44,294 nt of DNA from Chitinophaga pinensis. GTDB taxonomy: Bacteria; Bacteroidota; Bacteroidia; Chitinophagales; Chitinophagaceae. Below, piece after piece: positions 37,001 to 44,294 of the stretch. Every line of letters starts with the position of its first letter. The first letter of the stretch is position 1. Position numbers and translations under genes: made by a program. The stretch covers positions 1 through 44,294 of the forward strand of contig CALQSB010000002.1 of the NCBI GenBank assembly GCA_943333125.1. Direction: 5' to 3'. A model generated the notes under the pieces. That model was not told the origin of the DNA and ran no database searches. It saw nothing but the letters and a program-made list of their open reading frames with translations.

Positions 37001-40000
37001 ACAATATCTACTTTCTATACAACAACTAATGGTAACTACACAGTACAGGTAACTAACTCAAATGGATGCACGTTTACTTCTCCGGCGTATTCATTAACAG
37101 TTGCGGCAGGAGCTCAAATGGCTGGTACTTATACTATTGGCGCAGTTACTGCAACTGTGGCATCTGTTTCAGGGAATACTATTACAGCTTCCAGTGCAAC
37201 AGGTTTGGTTGTAGGTGCGGTAATTACTAAATTAAGTGGTACGATTACTATTCCTGCCAACACGGTAATTACCAGTGTAAGTGGTTTGACCTTTACAGTA
37301 AATAATGCTCCAACAGGATTTGTTACTAGCGCTGTACTTGTTGGTGCTACCTGTACCAACTATATCAATTTTACAACAGCAGTTGCAGATTTAAATAACA
37401 GAGGAATCAGTGCATCTTGTGTATTTAATGTAACCCCTGGCTTCTCAGAAAATCTTACAGCAAGATTAGATTTAGGCAACCCGACGTTGAGTGGGCAGTT
37501 GAGCAGCACTAAAACAATTATCTTCCAGAAATCCGGAGCAGGAACTAATCCTGTAATCAATGCATATACTACTGGTACAGCTACACCTGCTTCTGGTATT
37601 CCAGATGGTATATGGGCTTTATCCGGGATAGATTATGTAACTATTGATGGGATTAATCTTGCCGATGGTAATGCAGCTAATCCTGCTACGATGGAGTACG
37701 GTTATGGTTTGTTCAGAAGAACAAATACTGATGGAGCTCAAAACAATACGATTAAAAATTGCACTATTACATTAAATAAATTAAATAATGCCACCCCGGC
37801 AGGGGCAATGCCTGGGGGTTCTGCTGGAATAATGATAATAAATTCCATTTCAACGGATGCAACAAATCCAGCTTATGGAGCCGGTGGAACAAGTGGAGCC
37901 AATTCCAATAATAAATTTTACACCAATACTATACAGAATTGTAATTATGGAATATACGCAACTGGCTTTGCGGCTACTAATACAGGTACAACTCCAGCAG
38001 ATGGTGATTTTGGAAACGATATTGGAGGAGCCAGTGCCTCAACTGGGAATATCATAATTAATTTTGGTGGCGGTGCAACTATCAATGCATCTGCGGGTGT
38101 AACTATGAATAACCAGTGGGGGTCAAATGCATCTTTCAATACCATCAATAATAATAATGGTTCAGGAACCAATCATGCTGGTATTGCATTGAGAGGTATT
38201 TATGGACAGGCGGGGGTAAGTGCAAATGTTACAATCAACAATAACAATATCACAATCAATGGCGGAGGAAATATCGCTTGTTATGGAATTGATAATGGAA
38301 TTGGCTCAACAGCTGCTTCTAATACGGTTAATATAAATAATAATACTGTTACAGGGGGAAATACGTTGTCAACATCTCAAACTTACTTCGCTGTTTATAA
38401 TACTGCAGTTTGTACAAATTTAAATATTAATGGAAACACAGTTCAAAACTGTATTTTTCCTGCAAGTACAGGAGAGTGGAAGGGGATTAACAATTTGGGA
38501 GCTGCTTGTGTCAATGTTAATATGAACAATAATACCATTACAAATAACAACATTGCAAGCACTAATATAGCTTGTAATTTTTTATTTACTGCAGGTGTTA
38601 CAGGTACACCTAATCCTGTTTGTAATATGAACGGTAACATTATTACAAATAATACAAGAACTGCAACTGCAGCAACATCTACAACTAATATGATTGTGTT
38701 ACAAAGTGGTACTGCAGGTGTTACTTCTGCAACAATCAGTAATAATATAATCTCAGACAATACTGTGAATGTTACTGCAGGTGCAGCCGCTTTCGAGTTA
38801 TCTGCAATATTTATAGGAACTAACAACCTTACCATTCAAAATAACACCATTAGGAAAGTTGGTATTAATAACAATATAGCGGGCACTACAATTATGACAG
38901 TTAATGGTTTCAGGGGTGTCAACAGTTCAACTAATGAAACAATTTCAGGAAACTTTATCAGGCAATTATTTGTTTCAACAACTGCATCAACTGTATCAAC
39001 TGCATTGCATGTTATTAATGGTATTTATACAAATTCAGGAGGTAGCACAAAAAATATTTACAATAACAATATTGATAGTTTGTATGCATCTTCTGCTTAT
39101 TCTGCAACAATATTTGGAATTCGAAATAACACTGGAACAGCTGTAAATATTTTTAAAAATAAAATCACTAATTTATTTCCAGGCCAAAGTGCCACTGCTG
39201 GTTCAATAGCATCCGGAATCAGAATCGCATCTAGTAGTGCTAATTCAACTGTTAATGTTTATAACAATATGATAGCATTGGATTTAACTGGAGCCTTCTC
39301 ACCAGCAAGTGCTACCGCATTAAATACAGCAGATGGATTAAGGGGTATTGATTTAACCACAACGTCTGTTACTTCAACAATTAATTTATCCTACAATAGT
39401 ATCAGATTGGCAGGAACAGGTACAACATTGTTTGGTTCAAGCGGCATATACCAAACTGATGCAGCTTTGGGGTCAGCTAATTTGTTTATGAAAAACAATA
39501 TCATTAGCAATGAGTGTACCAAAGTAGGAGCGGCTTATAGTGTAGCTTTTAGAAGAAGTGCATCAACGTCGGCTAATTATTCCAATACATCTAATTACAA
39601 TTTATTCTATGCTGGTATAGATACCACTATAGGTAAATTATTTATGGCTACTGCAGCAGGTACTGATTTTGCTGGTAACATTGCTAAATTGAGAACTAGA
39701 CTAGGATCTGAAAGTGCAGGACAATCTGCTAAACCAGGGTTTATCAGCAATAATGATTTACACCTTAATGTTTGTGATGGTAATAATGGCTCTTACATTG
39801 ATGGCAAAGCTACTCCAATCTCAATAACTGATGATATCGACGCAGAATTAAGAAGTGGAACCACTCCCGATATTGGAGCTGATGAAATATCTGCCAATAG
39901 CGCTGCAGGTATAGTTTCTTCCAATGCTACAGTATGTGCTGGCAACAACAGTGGTACATTAACTTTATCTGGTTATAATGGTGTCATTCAAAACTGGCAG

Positions 40001-43000
40001 TCTGCATCTGATGCGGCATTCACAACAAATGTGAATGCTATTGCAAATCTAACAGCAACGTATACCTATTCTAATATAACAACAACGACTTATTATAGAG
40101 CAGTATTAACCAGCAGTTGTGGAGGTACTACAGTATATGCACTTCCTGCTCTCATTACGGTTAATCCTTCACCGGCAATTACTTCAATTGCTTTAGGTAC
40201 TATTACCGTTTGTATTAATGCTACCATACAATTAACCGGTGCAAGTCCTGCATTAGTAAGTCCATGGACTTCTTCAAATACGGCAGTGGCTTCTATATCT
40301 AATACGGGTTTAGTTACAGGCCTAACTGCCGGTAATAGCACTATAAGATTTACGAATACCAACGGATGTTATAAAGACACCCTTATTACAGTGAACGCGC
40401 TTCCTATTATCTCCGGCACTTTATCTGCCTGTGTGGGATCTGGTTCGCAGTTAACAGGTTCTGGTACTCCTGCGGGTTCAAATCCATGGACATCTGCCAA
40501 TACAGCGATAGCTACGGTAAGCACTACTGGTGTGGTAACCGGAGTTGCTGCAGGATCAGTTAATATTACTTATACTAACATTAGCGGTTGCTCGGCGGTT
40601 GTTAATGTGACCGTTTCAGACAAGCCTCCGGTAACGGGCACAACTTCATTATGCGTAGGTAGTTCAACAACGCTTACCGGTACACCTGGAGCAGGTTCTG
40701 TGCAAACACCAACCTGGACAGCATCAAATGCTAATGCTACTATAAACGGAAGTGGATTCCTTACTGGTGTCAACGCTGGGTTGGATACAATCAGATACAC
40801 TAATACTTTTGGTTGTTATAAGGATACCGCAATAACAATAAATGCTTCTCCTACTTTAACGGGCGCTTCAACGGTATGTGTAGGTTCTACTATTACCCTT
40901 GTAGGAAGTGCAAGTCCGGCAACACCTTCAACAGCAACAACGCCATGGCAATCTTCAAATGCTACCATTGCTTCCGTTGCCAATGCGGTTAGTGTTAATG
41001 GAGTAGTGACAGGTGTTGCTGCAGGAAATTGCAGTATTACTTATACAAATACTAATGGCTGTGCAAAAACTAATTTAATTACGGTTAATCCAAAGCCTTC
41101 CGCCTTCAACGTTACTGGTACAGGAAGTTATTGTATCGGGTTGCCAGGAATTGCTGTTGGACTATCAGGATCACAGGCAGGTATAAATTACGAATTGATT
41201 AAAGGAGGAGTAGCTACAGGTAATATTGTAGCGGGTACAAATGCTGCCATTAGTTTTGGAATTCAAACCATAGGAACATATACCGTATCTGCAACTAATG
41301 CTACAACAGGATGTGCAAGCACAATGACTGGAAATGCAGTTATTGCAAATTATCCATTGACAACCATAACGGGTACGATGACACTTTGTGTAGGAAATAC
41401 CACTACGCTAACAGGGTCGCCTGCTGGAAGCACCAATCCCTGGATTTCCAATCATTCAGAATTCGCTACAATTACTAGCGGTGGTTTAGTAACTGCAATT
41501 GCAGCAGGTACAGATACAATAAGATACAATGACATTAATGGTTGTCAGACAGATACTCCATTTATCATAACACCACCAACAGTTGGGGGTACGGTGAGCT
41601 CTAGTGCTAACGTATGTACTGGCACTAACACCGGAACATTGAGGTTAACAGGTTACTCTGGTAGCGTTGTTCGTTGGGAGTATTCTACTGATTTAGGTTT
41701 AACCTGGACAGCAGTTGCAAATATTACTGATAGTTTGATTTATACCAACCTTACGGCTACCCGCAAATACCGTGCTGTAGTGAAGAGCGGACTTTGTTCG
41801 GAAGCAAACTCCAGTCAGGTTACAATTACCGTTAGTCCGGTGCCTACAATATTCACGGTTACCGGAGGAGGAACAAGATGCGAAGGAAGTTCAACAGGTT
41901 TACCTGTAGGTTTAAGCGGATCACAAACATCCACTACTTATCTTTTGGTATTTGATGGATTTTCATCCGGAATAACAAGGGTAGGAACTGGTGGTGCCAT
42001 CACTTTTGGTAACTATATATCAGCGGGTACTTATACCGTATTAGCTATTAATGCCTATTCTTGTATATCTACAATGACAGGCAGTGTAACGATAATAGAG
42101 AATCCAAGACCAACGGCCAATATAACTCAGACAGGGCCTATTAATATTTGTTCACCTGCTACTCAGGTTTTAAATATTTCAACCACAGCCGCATCACCTG
42201 TTTACCAATGGTATGCAGATGGGATACTAATTGTAGGAGCAACGGCATCATCTTATACGGCAGGTGGTTTGGGAACCACTATTTATTCAGTAATTGCTTC
42301 AAGTTCAGCAACGACTTGCGTGAGTTTGAAATCAAGAGGTGTTGTGGTTACGGTTAACTCCAAACCTTCTAATGTGTTAATTAATCCGGATAGCATCGGA
42401 ATTTGTTCTGGAGGAAATGCAACACTTTCAGTAAGCAATGATCCGATTACCGGAGATGCAGTGGCAATGCTGGAAGATTTTAATGATACCGCAAGTTTAA
42501 AATGGACCGTATCAGATGGCGTTACTTCTCCTCTACAAAGTGGATGGGGATTATATGAGGTGCCTTATTATAAATCAACAGGCAATCCAACCTTCAGTAA
42601 TTTCAGTACTCAAAATGGAGGATGGTTTGCACTTGCAGATGCAGATGCCGGCGGTGGAGGATCAACAACGCTGACAATTTTATACTCTGATACTTTTAGT
42701 TTAGCTAATTATAATTCTGCAATATTGAGCTTCGAACATTCGTTACAGCGATATTCCGCGGATAGTTCAATACGTATCGAAATGTCTAAAGACGGAGGAG
42801 TAACATGGGATACGGCCACTCCCGTAAAAAATTACATGCTGGGAGGAAGTATTGGAAGTAATTTTAGTACCGCGAATGAGAGCATTAATATAGATCCTTC
42901 ATATTTAGGCCTGTCTAATTTAATGATGAGGTTTTACTATAAATCAAGCTATGGTTATTACTGGTTAATTGACAACGTGAAAGTTTCGGGTATTAAAAGT

Positions 43001-44294
43001 TACGCATCAAGTTATACCTGGTCTCCTGCGCTAGGTCTGAATACCACTTCAGGAAGTACAGTAGTTGCTTCGCCGTTAGTGAATACCTCTTATATAGCAA
43101 CCGCAACATCTTCTTTAGGATGTTTTGCAAAAGATACAGCAGATGTCACGTTAAAGCCACGTCCATCAATGACTACAGAGCCAAACGATACGGCTGTTTG
43201 TATTGGGGCACCAGTGTTCTTTATTTCTGCTGATGCAGATGGAATTGGTACGCTAAATTATCAGTGGTACAGTAATACTAGTAACGTATACGCAGGGGCT
43301 ACTTTGCTTTTAGGAGAAAACGGTTCATCTTATAGTCCTAGTGCTGTTACAGCGGGTATTAAATATTATTTTGCAATTATAGCAGCAGACTGCGGAAGTG
43401 ATTCAAGCAGAATAGCTAAAATAACCGTGAACGATAACACTACAGTTACTACAGAACCTTTGTCTCCGGCGCCAGTTTGTGTTAATGGCACAGCACCAGT
43501 GTTAACAGTAGTAGCAACAGGAGGGGCATTAACTTATCAATGGTTCAGCAATACGACAAACACTCATGTTGGATCTACTCTAATTCCAGGGGCATCATTA
43601 GCCAGCTATACTCCTCCGGTAACCGTTGTAGATACATTATTTTATTACGTAGTGGTAACGGGCACGTGTGCCACAGATACCAGTAATGCAGCGGAGGTTA
43701 TGGTCAGAGGCAATACATCTATTACAACACAACCAGTTACGCCTGCAGCAGTTTGTATTAATGGAACAGCGCCTATATTAAGTGTAACTGCTACCGGTAC
43801 TACATTAACTTATTTATGGTATAGTAACGTAGCAAACAATAACACATCAGGAACTTCAATACCTACAGCAACAAATTCAACATATACACCACCAGTAACA
43901 GCTGCGGGTACATTGTACTATTATGTGGTAGTTACAGGAGCCTGCGGACCTGTTACAAGTAATGCAGTTGCAGTATTAGTTAACCCAAATAACACTGTTA
44001 CATTAACATCTGCTCCAGGAACAATAAATCAAAACACCTGCTCAGGAACTGCGATAACACCAATCACTTATAATACTACCGGAGCAACAGGAGCAACTTT
44101 TGCCAGTTTGCCAGCGGGAGTTAGTGGGGCATGGGCAGCTAACGTCGTAACCATTAGTGGAACACCTACTGTATCTGGAGTTTTCAATTACATCGTAACG
44201 CTTACCGGTGGGTGCGGAGCTATAACTACTGGGGGTACATTAACTATAAGTACAGGCAATATTGGCCCTTTGGCGGCAGGAACCTATTATATCC
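31001..44294 (+). CDS. Gene E: giant secreted mosaic protein with GEVED, Ig-like, beta-helix and BIG2-like domains, 3'-truncated
   Basis: The ATG at 31001 follows an in-frame TAA (30989-30991), and I find no stop in this frame to the right edge, so at least 4431 codons belong to one gene. Signal peptide: lysine-rich n-region, core ~22-38, cleavage YA|Q at 43/44. Domains by residue: N-terminal jelly-roll-like 45-264; four Ig-GEVED pairs 265-1300 (WIDFNHDG/WIDYNHSG, GETEDY); seven Ig/PKD-like domains 1301-2033, the third with a ~70-aa insertion; an Asn-rich beta-helix ~2117-2965, preceded by a similar insertion and ending PDIGADE; Ig-like and BIG2-like repeats 2966-3525 (WTSSNTAVASIS, GLVTGLTAG); more Ig-like domains; one split by a jelly-roll (~3815-4000); and three tandem Ig-like repeats from ~4055. 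The T9SS sorting domain expected from its neighbours lies beyond the edge. Function unknown; surface adhesion or matrix inferred. Confidence 0.92.
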   Translation, partial: MIKIYVTSAKKKSVSIINSHLGVFRLFMLLGFFCLYNFSGIYAQTYVNGNVSTGSVNSAATSAPAGSTWSEMQFGNNTYGAPASAGTTVVADDFTVCSNWTVNSFTLYAYITVPLATSTPGYLTGCPFGHVRLAIYNVDPSIGSPTPIYGDLSGVTDYFNTSTRPAIYRISNAATDYSREVWGITCNTPGLSLVASATKYWVVYSIENVAPATYVSYVPLSTVAGSLTQPGNNAKYKNISSGIWTNITDGQSFTAQDLPFAINYTSTSCSGVPAPGASITSNAGPLCPSINFTLSMANPNCQSGVSYQWKVSIDGGTTYTSIAGATATTLTTNFATLGISSSIATVKFRCDVTCSNGGSMTSSTPITVTQNSLFNCYCTSTATSTADEDISNVTFGSLNNTSSCSSVGPGPGSAQYFYANYTSGAGAPSPAQVYSGINNPFSVSIVTCGGTYPNAVRVWIDFNHDGVLDNTTERVYNSSYTTGPHTETGAIFIPSTALTGQTLMRVVNFESFSVPAGPCNNYTWGETEDYLINITPATACSGTPNVGSTLASPSSVCPGNPFTLSTSNAASLASFSGVTYQWYSSPDNATWTPITGATNATYSTSQSALTYYRMMATCSFGGGTFTSTSFAVNMNAATFCYCTPGTTNSGDNDIAINVTFACINNSSANSPNGGYSDYTSSVPAGTAYRGVGNPISVTIPSGYSEYVSVWIDYNHSGSFDTDEYTPLGNTTSAGGTITNVINIPSSALLGSTRMRVRVRYASQLGSTETCNGYTWGETEDYTVNIQDPVACSSITFGTMSSNISSACPGERVVVSASNSCVLQGITGLALQWQVSTDGGGTWSSATGTGTTTPTLTTTITSTSLFRLQGTCSSTITSPSVTVSLTPPTGCYCASTANFSNYTDILNVTVGSLNNTSDCASSAPGPGSIANRYSNYTAGAGAPAPGNIFSGTSNPFSVSIGSCTFSIATGVAIWIDLDKSGTFEDATEKLYLSSISSSTMPRTESGVLVIPATTALGDTIRGITRMRIVNNTNSLGSISACGSYSYGETEDYLVNIQFAPECTGAFVPTIASTATTVCPSVPFTLNIQNSTGLSGITFQWQSSTDNTTWAPIVGATNITYTTTISVNTYFRVVATCNASATITPSSSLLISSNGSAGCFCQPTTTSGAVDAINNVTFGGINNNSAYVVPGYSNYTNTLTPGTAIRGGSNSISVTISTGSNLIEYVAAWIDYNHDGAFTASEYTGLQSVLNGGISTGNINIPLSALNGITRLRVRVRRSTSLGSGDACTGYTNGETEDYPINIVSCSQVDIDQSPFSTLVSCGVNAVFNVFASSASTIPVKYQWLVRTTPTGPWTVVVNGANYTGFDSTALVVINPPISFSGYSYAVAMNSSCTAQDTSASAILTVNPAGTTTFSTQPANVTANCNTPSVSFNFVASLSGTPVYKWQFRSGPLASWSNLVNNATFSNVTTNTLTVSNIINGFNGYQFRAYASSPCYNADTTSIATLTVNPITLTLSILSNAPSNTACYGVPVTFTATAGSSAPINLPGYKWYIDNIATASAASVGTTINVASTAQLAPLMNVTVASGFGTFFSGTFITSIINATSFTVNTAPFIALQNGDVISGLVANGATFVNYTSSTLVNGNIIRCTLIANDPTLCTTPNPATSNIINMNITSNTLTSVAVVASPGNIVCAGDNVTFTATPTNGGATPVYQWKKNGVNVGTNSNTYSNNALANLDVITVVMTSNASGCNAPNPATSTPITMTVNQSFPVSVTISADPGVSTCPGVPVTFIATPVNGGTTPAYQWQLSTDGGASYTNVGTNSINYTTSALVTSNIIKCILTSSISSCTQGTNPATSNLLTMSVTSQAASVTITSNPLPGNVCAGSSVIYTANGVNDGGAGAVYQFYVNGVAVSNTGTTYSYIPAEGDSISVSMASAFACASPNPATAYVKQTLKAKPTASISLSSLTCASNSATLDAGATAGSGTITAYQWYLGGVSQSGGTISTFYTTTNGNYTVQVTNSNGCTFTSPAYSLTVAAGAQMAGTYTIGAVTATVASVSGNTITASSATGLVVGAVITKLSGTITIPANTVITSVSGLTFTVNNAPTGFVTSAVLVGATCTNYINFTTAVADLNNRGISASCVFNVTPGFSENLTARLDLGNPTLSGQLSSTKTIIFQKSGAGTNPVINAYTTGTATPASGIPDGIWALSGIDYVTIDGINLADGNAANPATMEYGYGLFRRTNTDGAQNNTIKNCTITLNKLNNATPAGAMPGGSAGIMIINSISTDATNPAYGAGGTSGANSNNKFYTNTIQNCNYGIYATGFAATNTGTTPADGDFGNDIGGASASTGNIIINFGGGATINASAGVTMNNQWGSNASFNTINNNNGSGTNHAGIALRGIYGQAGVSANVTINNNNITINGGGNIACYGIDNGIGSTAASNTVNINNNTVTGGNTLSTSQTYFAVYNTAVCTNLNINGNTVQNCIFPASTGEWKGINNLGAACVNVNMNNNTITNNNIASTNIACNFLFTAGVTGTPNPVCNMNGNIITNNTRTATAATSTTNMIVLQSGTAGVTSATISNNIISDNTVNVTAGAAAFELSAIFIGTNNLTIQNNTIRKVGINNNIAGTTIMTVNGFRGVNSSTNETISGNFIRQLFVSTTASTVSTALHVINGIYTNSGGSTKNIYNNNIDSLYASSAYSATIFGIRNNTGTAVNIFKNKITNLFPGQSATAGSIASGIRIASSSANSTVNVYNNMIALDLTGAFSPASATALNTADGLRGIDLTTTSVTSTINLSYNSIRLAGTGTTLFGSSGIYQTDAALGSANLFMKNNIISNECTKVGAAYSVAFRRSASTSANYSNTSNYNLFYAGIDTTIGKLFMATAAGTDFAGNIAKLRTRLGSESAGQSAKPGFISNNDLHLNVCDGNNGSYIDGKATPISITDDIDAELRSGTTPDIGADEISANSAAGIVSSNATVCAGNNSGTLTLSGYNGVIQNWQSASDAAFTTNVNAIANLTATYTYSNITTTTYYRAVLTSSCGGTTVYALPALITVNPSPAITSIALGTITVCINATIQLTGASPALVSPWTSSNTAVASISNTGLVTGLTAGNSTIRFTNTNGCYKDTLITVNALPIISGTLSACVGSGSQLTGSGTPAGSNPWTSANTAIATVSTTGVVTGVAAGSVNITYTNISGCSAVVNVTVSDKPPVTGTTSLCVGSSTTLTGTPGAGSVQTPTWTASNANATINGSGFLTGVNAGLDTIRYTNTFGCYKDTAITINASPTLTGASTVCVGSTITLVGSASPATPSTATTPWQSSNATIASVANAVSVNGVVTGVAAGNCSITYTNTNGCAKTNLITVNPKPSAFNVTGTGSYCIGLPGIAVGLSGSQAGINYELIKGGVATGNIVAGTNAAISFGIQTIGTYTVSATNATTGCASTMTGNAVIANYPLTTITGTMTLCVGNTTTLTGSPAGSTNPWISNHSEFATITSGGLVTAIAAGTDTIRYNDINGCQTDTPFIITPPTVGGTVSSSANVCTGTNTGTLRLTGYSGSVVRWEYSTDLGLTWTAVANITDSLIYTNLTATRKYRAVVKSGLCSEANSSQVTITVSPVPTIFTVTGGGTRCEGSSTGLPVGLSGSQTSTTYLLVFDGFSSGITRVGTGGAITFGNYISAGTYTVLAINAYSCISTMTGSVTIIENPRPTANITQTGPINICSPATQVLNISTTAASPVYQWYADGILIVGATASSYTAGGLGTTIYSVIASSSATTCVSLKSRGVVVTVNSKPSNVLINPDSIGICSGGNATLSVSNDPITGDAVAMLEDFNDTASLKWTVSDGVTSPLQSGWGLYEVPYYKSTGNPTFSNFSTQNGGWFALADADAGGGGSTTLTILYSDTFSLANYNSAILSFEHSLQRYSADSSIRIEMSKDGGVTWDTATPVKNYMLGGSIGSNFSTANESINIDPSYLGLSNLMMRFYYKSSYGYYWLIDNVKVSGIKSYASSYTWSPALGLNTTSGSTVVASPLVNTSYIATATSSLGCFAKDTADVTLKPRPSMTTEPNDTAVCIGAPVFFISADADGIGTLNYQWYSNTSNVYAGATLLLGENGSSYSPSAVTAGIKYYFAIIAADCGSDSSRIAKITVNDNTTVTTEPLSPAPVCVNGTAPVLTVVATGGALTYQWFSNTTNTHVGSTLIPGASLASYTPPVTVVDTLFYYVVVTGTCATDTSNAAEVMVRGNTSITTQPVTPAAVCINGTAPILSVTATGTTLTYLWYSNVANNNTSGTSIPTATNSTYTPPVTAAGTLYYYVVVTGACGPVTSNAVAVLVNPNNTVTLTSAPGTINQNTCSGTAITPITYNTTGATGATFASLPAGVSGAWAANVVTISGTPTVSGVFNYIVTLTGGCGAITTGGTLTISTGNIGPLAAGTYYI
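31793..34905 (+). repeat. Four Ig-like plus GEVED units in gene E
   Basis: GEVED domains occupy about 32130-32610, 32922-33365, 33668-34170 and 34472-34905, each preceded by an Ig-like domain. Each GEVED opens with a Cys-Tyr-Cys or Cys-Phe-Cys turn, has the acidic loop (DFNHDGVLD, DYNHSGSFD, DLDKSGTFED, DYNHDGAFT), and closes with GETEDY. They are the same module pair as in gene B but a more diverged subtype, with longer loops before the acidic motif. Confidence 0.8.
37350..39895 (+). other. Long Asn-rich right-handed beta-helix in gene E
   Basis: About 850 residues have the rung pattern N-N-x-I/V-x-N or N-N-N-I. It begins with a sequence of the form NF-TAVADLN-RG and VTIDGINL, and ends TPDIGADE. 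It is the same fold and end-cap as in genes A, B and D but about 1.7 times longer than the ~500-residue versions in B and D. Beta-helices of this kind are common in polysaccharide-binding or polysaccharide-cleaving surface proteins. No catalytic residues can be assigned by eye. Confidence 0.7.
40170..41575 (+). repeat. BIG2-like domain repeats in gene E
   Basis: Five ~75-80-aa repeats carry the BIG2 signature: W-x-S-S/A-N-x-x-x-A followed by G-V/L-V-T-G-x-x-A-G and a closing I-x-Y/F-T-N. The first four run from about 40170 to 41095; one of a different Ig-like type intervenes before the fifth at about 41345-41575. BIG2 domains are typical of bacterial surface adhesins such as invasins and intimins. 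Confidence 0.7.
43170..44000 (+). repeat. Three tandem Ig-like repeats of 92-93 aa at the right edge
   Basis: The conserved strand starting GTTTGT recurs at 43196, 43475 and 43751, giving periods of 279 and 276 bp. Each copy has TTEP/TTQP, VC-NGTAP, LTYQW/LTYLW, YTPPV and YYYVVV segments. Confidence 0.75.

Noticed and set aside
38443..38835. Minus-strand ORF of 130 aa
   Set aside because: It lies wholly inside the gene E beta-helix, opposite its coding frame, with low-complexity hydrophobic composition. The same holds for the other minus-strand ORFs at 5861-6154, 8661-8948, 28243-28569 and elsewhere.
1..44294. Polyketide or peptide synthetase, toxin system or prophage tail genes as an explanation for the giant ORFs
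   Set aside because: No enzymatic domain motifs, carrier-site serines, toxin/immunity pairs or phage structural genes are seen. The composition is Ser/Thr/Asn/Gly-rich beta repeats with T9SS C-termini.

Overview
The window comes from an AT-rich bacterium of the phylum Bacteroidota, most likely a Chitinophagaceae- or Cytophaga-like soil or water organism. Three things point there. The complete C-termini end in type IX secretion system (T9SS) type A sorting domains (YPNP/TPNP/FPNP/IPNP start, G-x-Y near the end). All four visible signal peptides cleave just before a glutamine. The best promoter candidate has the Bacteroidota -33 TTTG / -7 TAnnTTTG form. I see no tRNA, rRNA, CRISPR array, insertion sequence or enzyme gene.

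Layout: almost the whole window is five consecutive + strand genes for giant secreted mosaic proteins, separated by gaps of 156 to 378 bp. Gene A (2-2881) lacks its 5' end and carries the end of a beta-helix, a W/NW module, a conserved C-terminal cassette and a sorting domain. Gene B (3180-16217, 4345 aa) has a beta-helix, fibronectin III and jelly-roll domains, six GEVED domains alternating with Ig-like domains, two CUB-like domains, the cassette and a sorting domain. Gene C (16374-22460, 2028 aa, TTG start) has ASH-like and FnIII-like domains, an autotransporter-associated beta-strand repeat, the cassette and a sorting domain. Gene D (22634-30622, 2662 aa) has a beta-helix, Ig-like domains with inserted jelly-rolls, about 90-aa tandem repeats, the cassette and a sorting domain. 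Gene E (31001 to the right edge, at least 4431 codons) is open to the end of the window, with four Ig-GEVED pairs, a long beta-helix, BIG2-like repeats and more Ig-like repeats. Its C-terminus lies outside.

How they fit together: all five probably leave the cell by the T9SS and work on the surface or in the matrix as adhesins or matrix proteins. They share interchangeable modules, and A to D share one C-terminal cassette, so the locus looks like a paralogous array shaped by duplication and module shuffling. No substrate, ligand or catalytic activity can be read from the sequence. The spacing, a hairpin-plus-T-tract after D and separate promoter-like boxes before B and E suggest mostly independent transcription rather than one operon, but this is inference.
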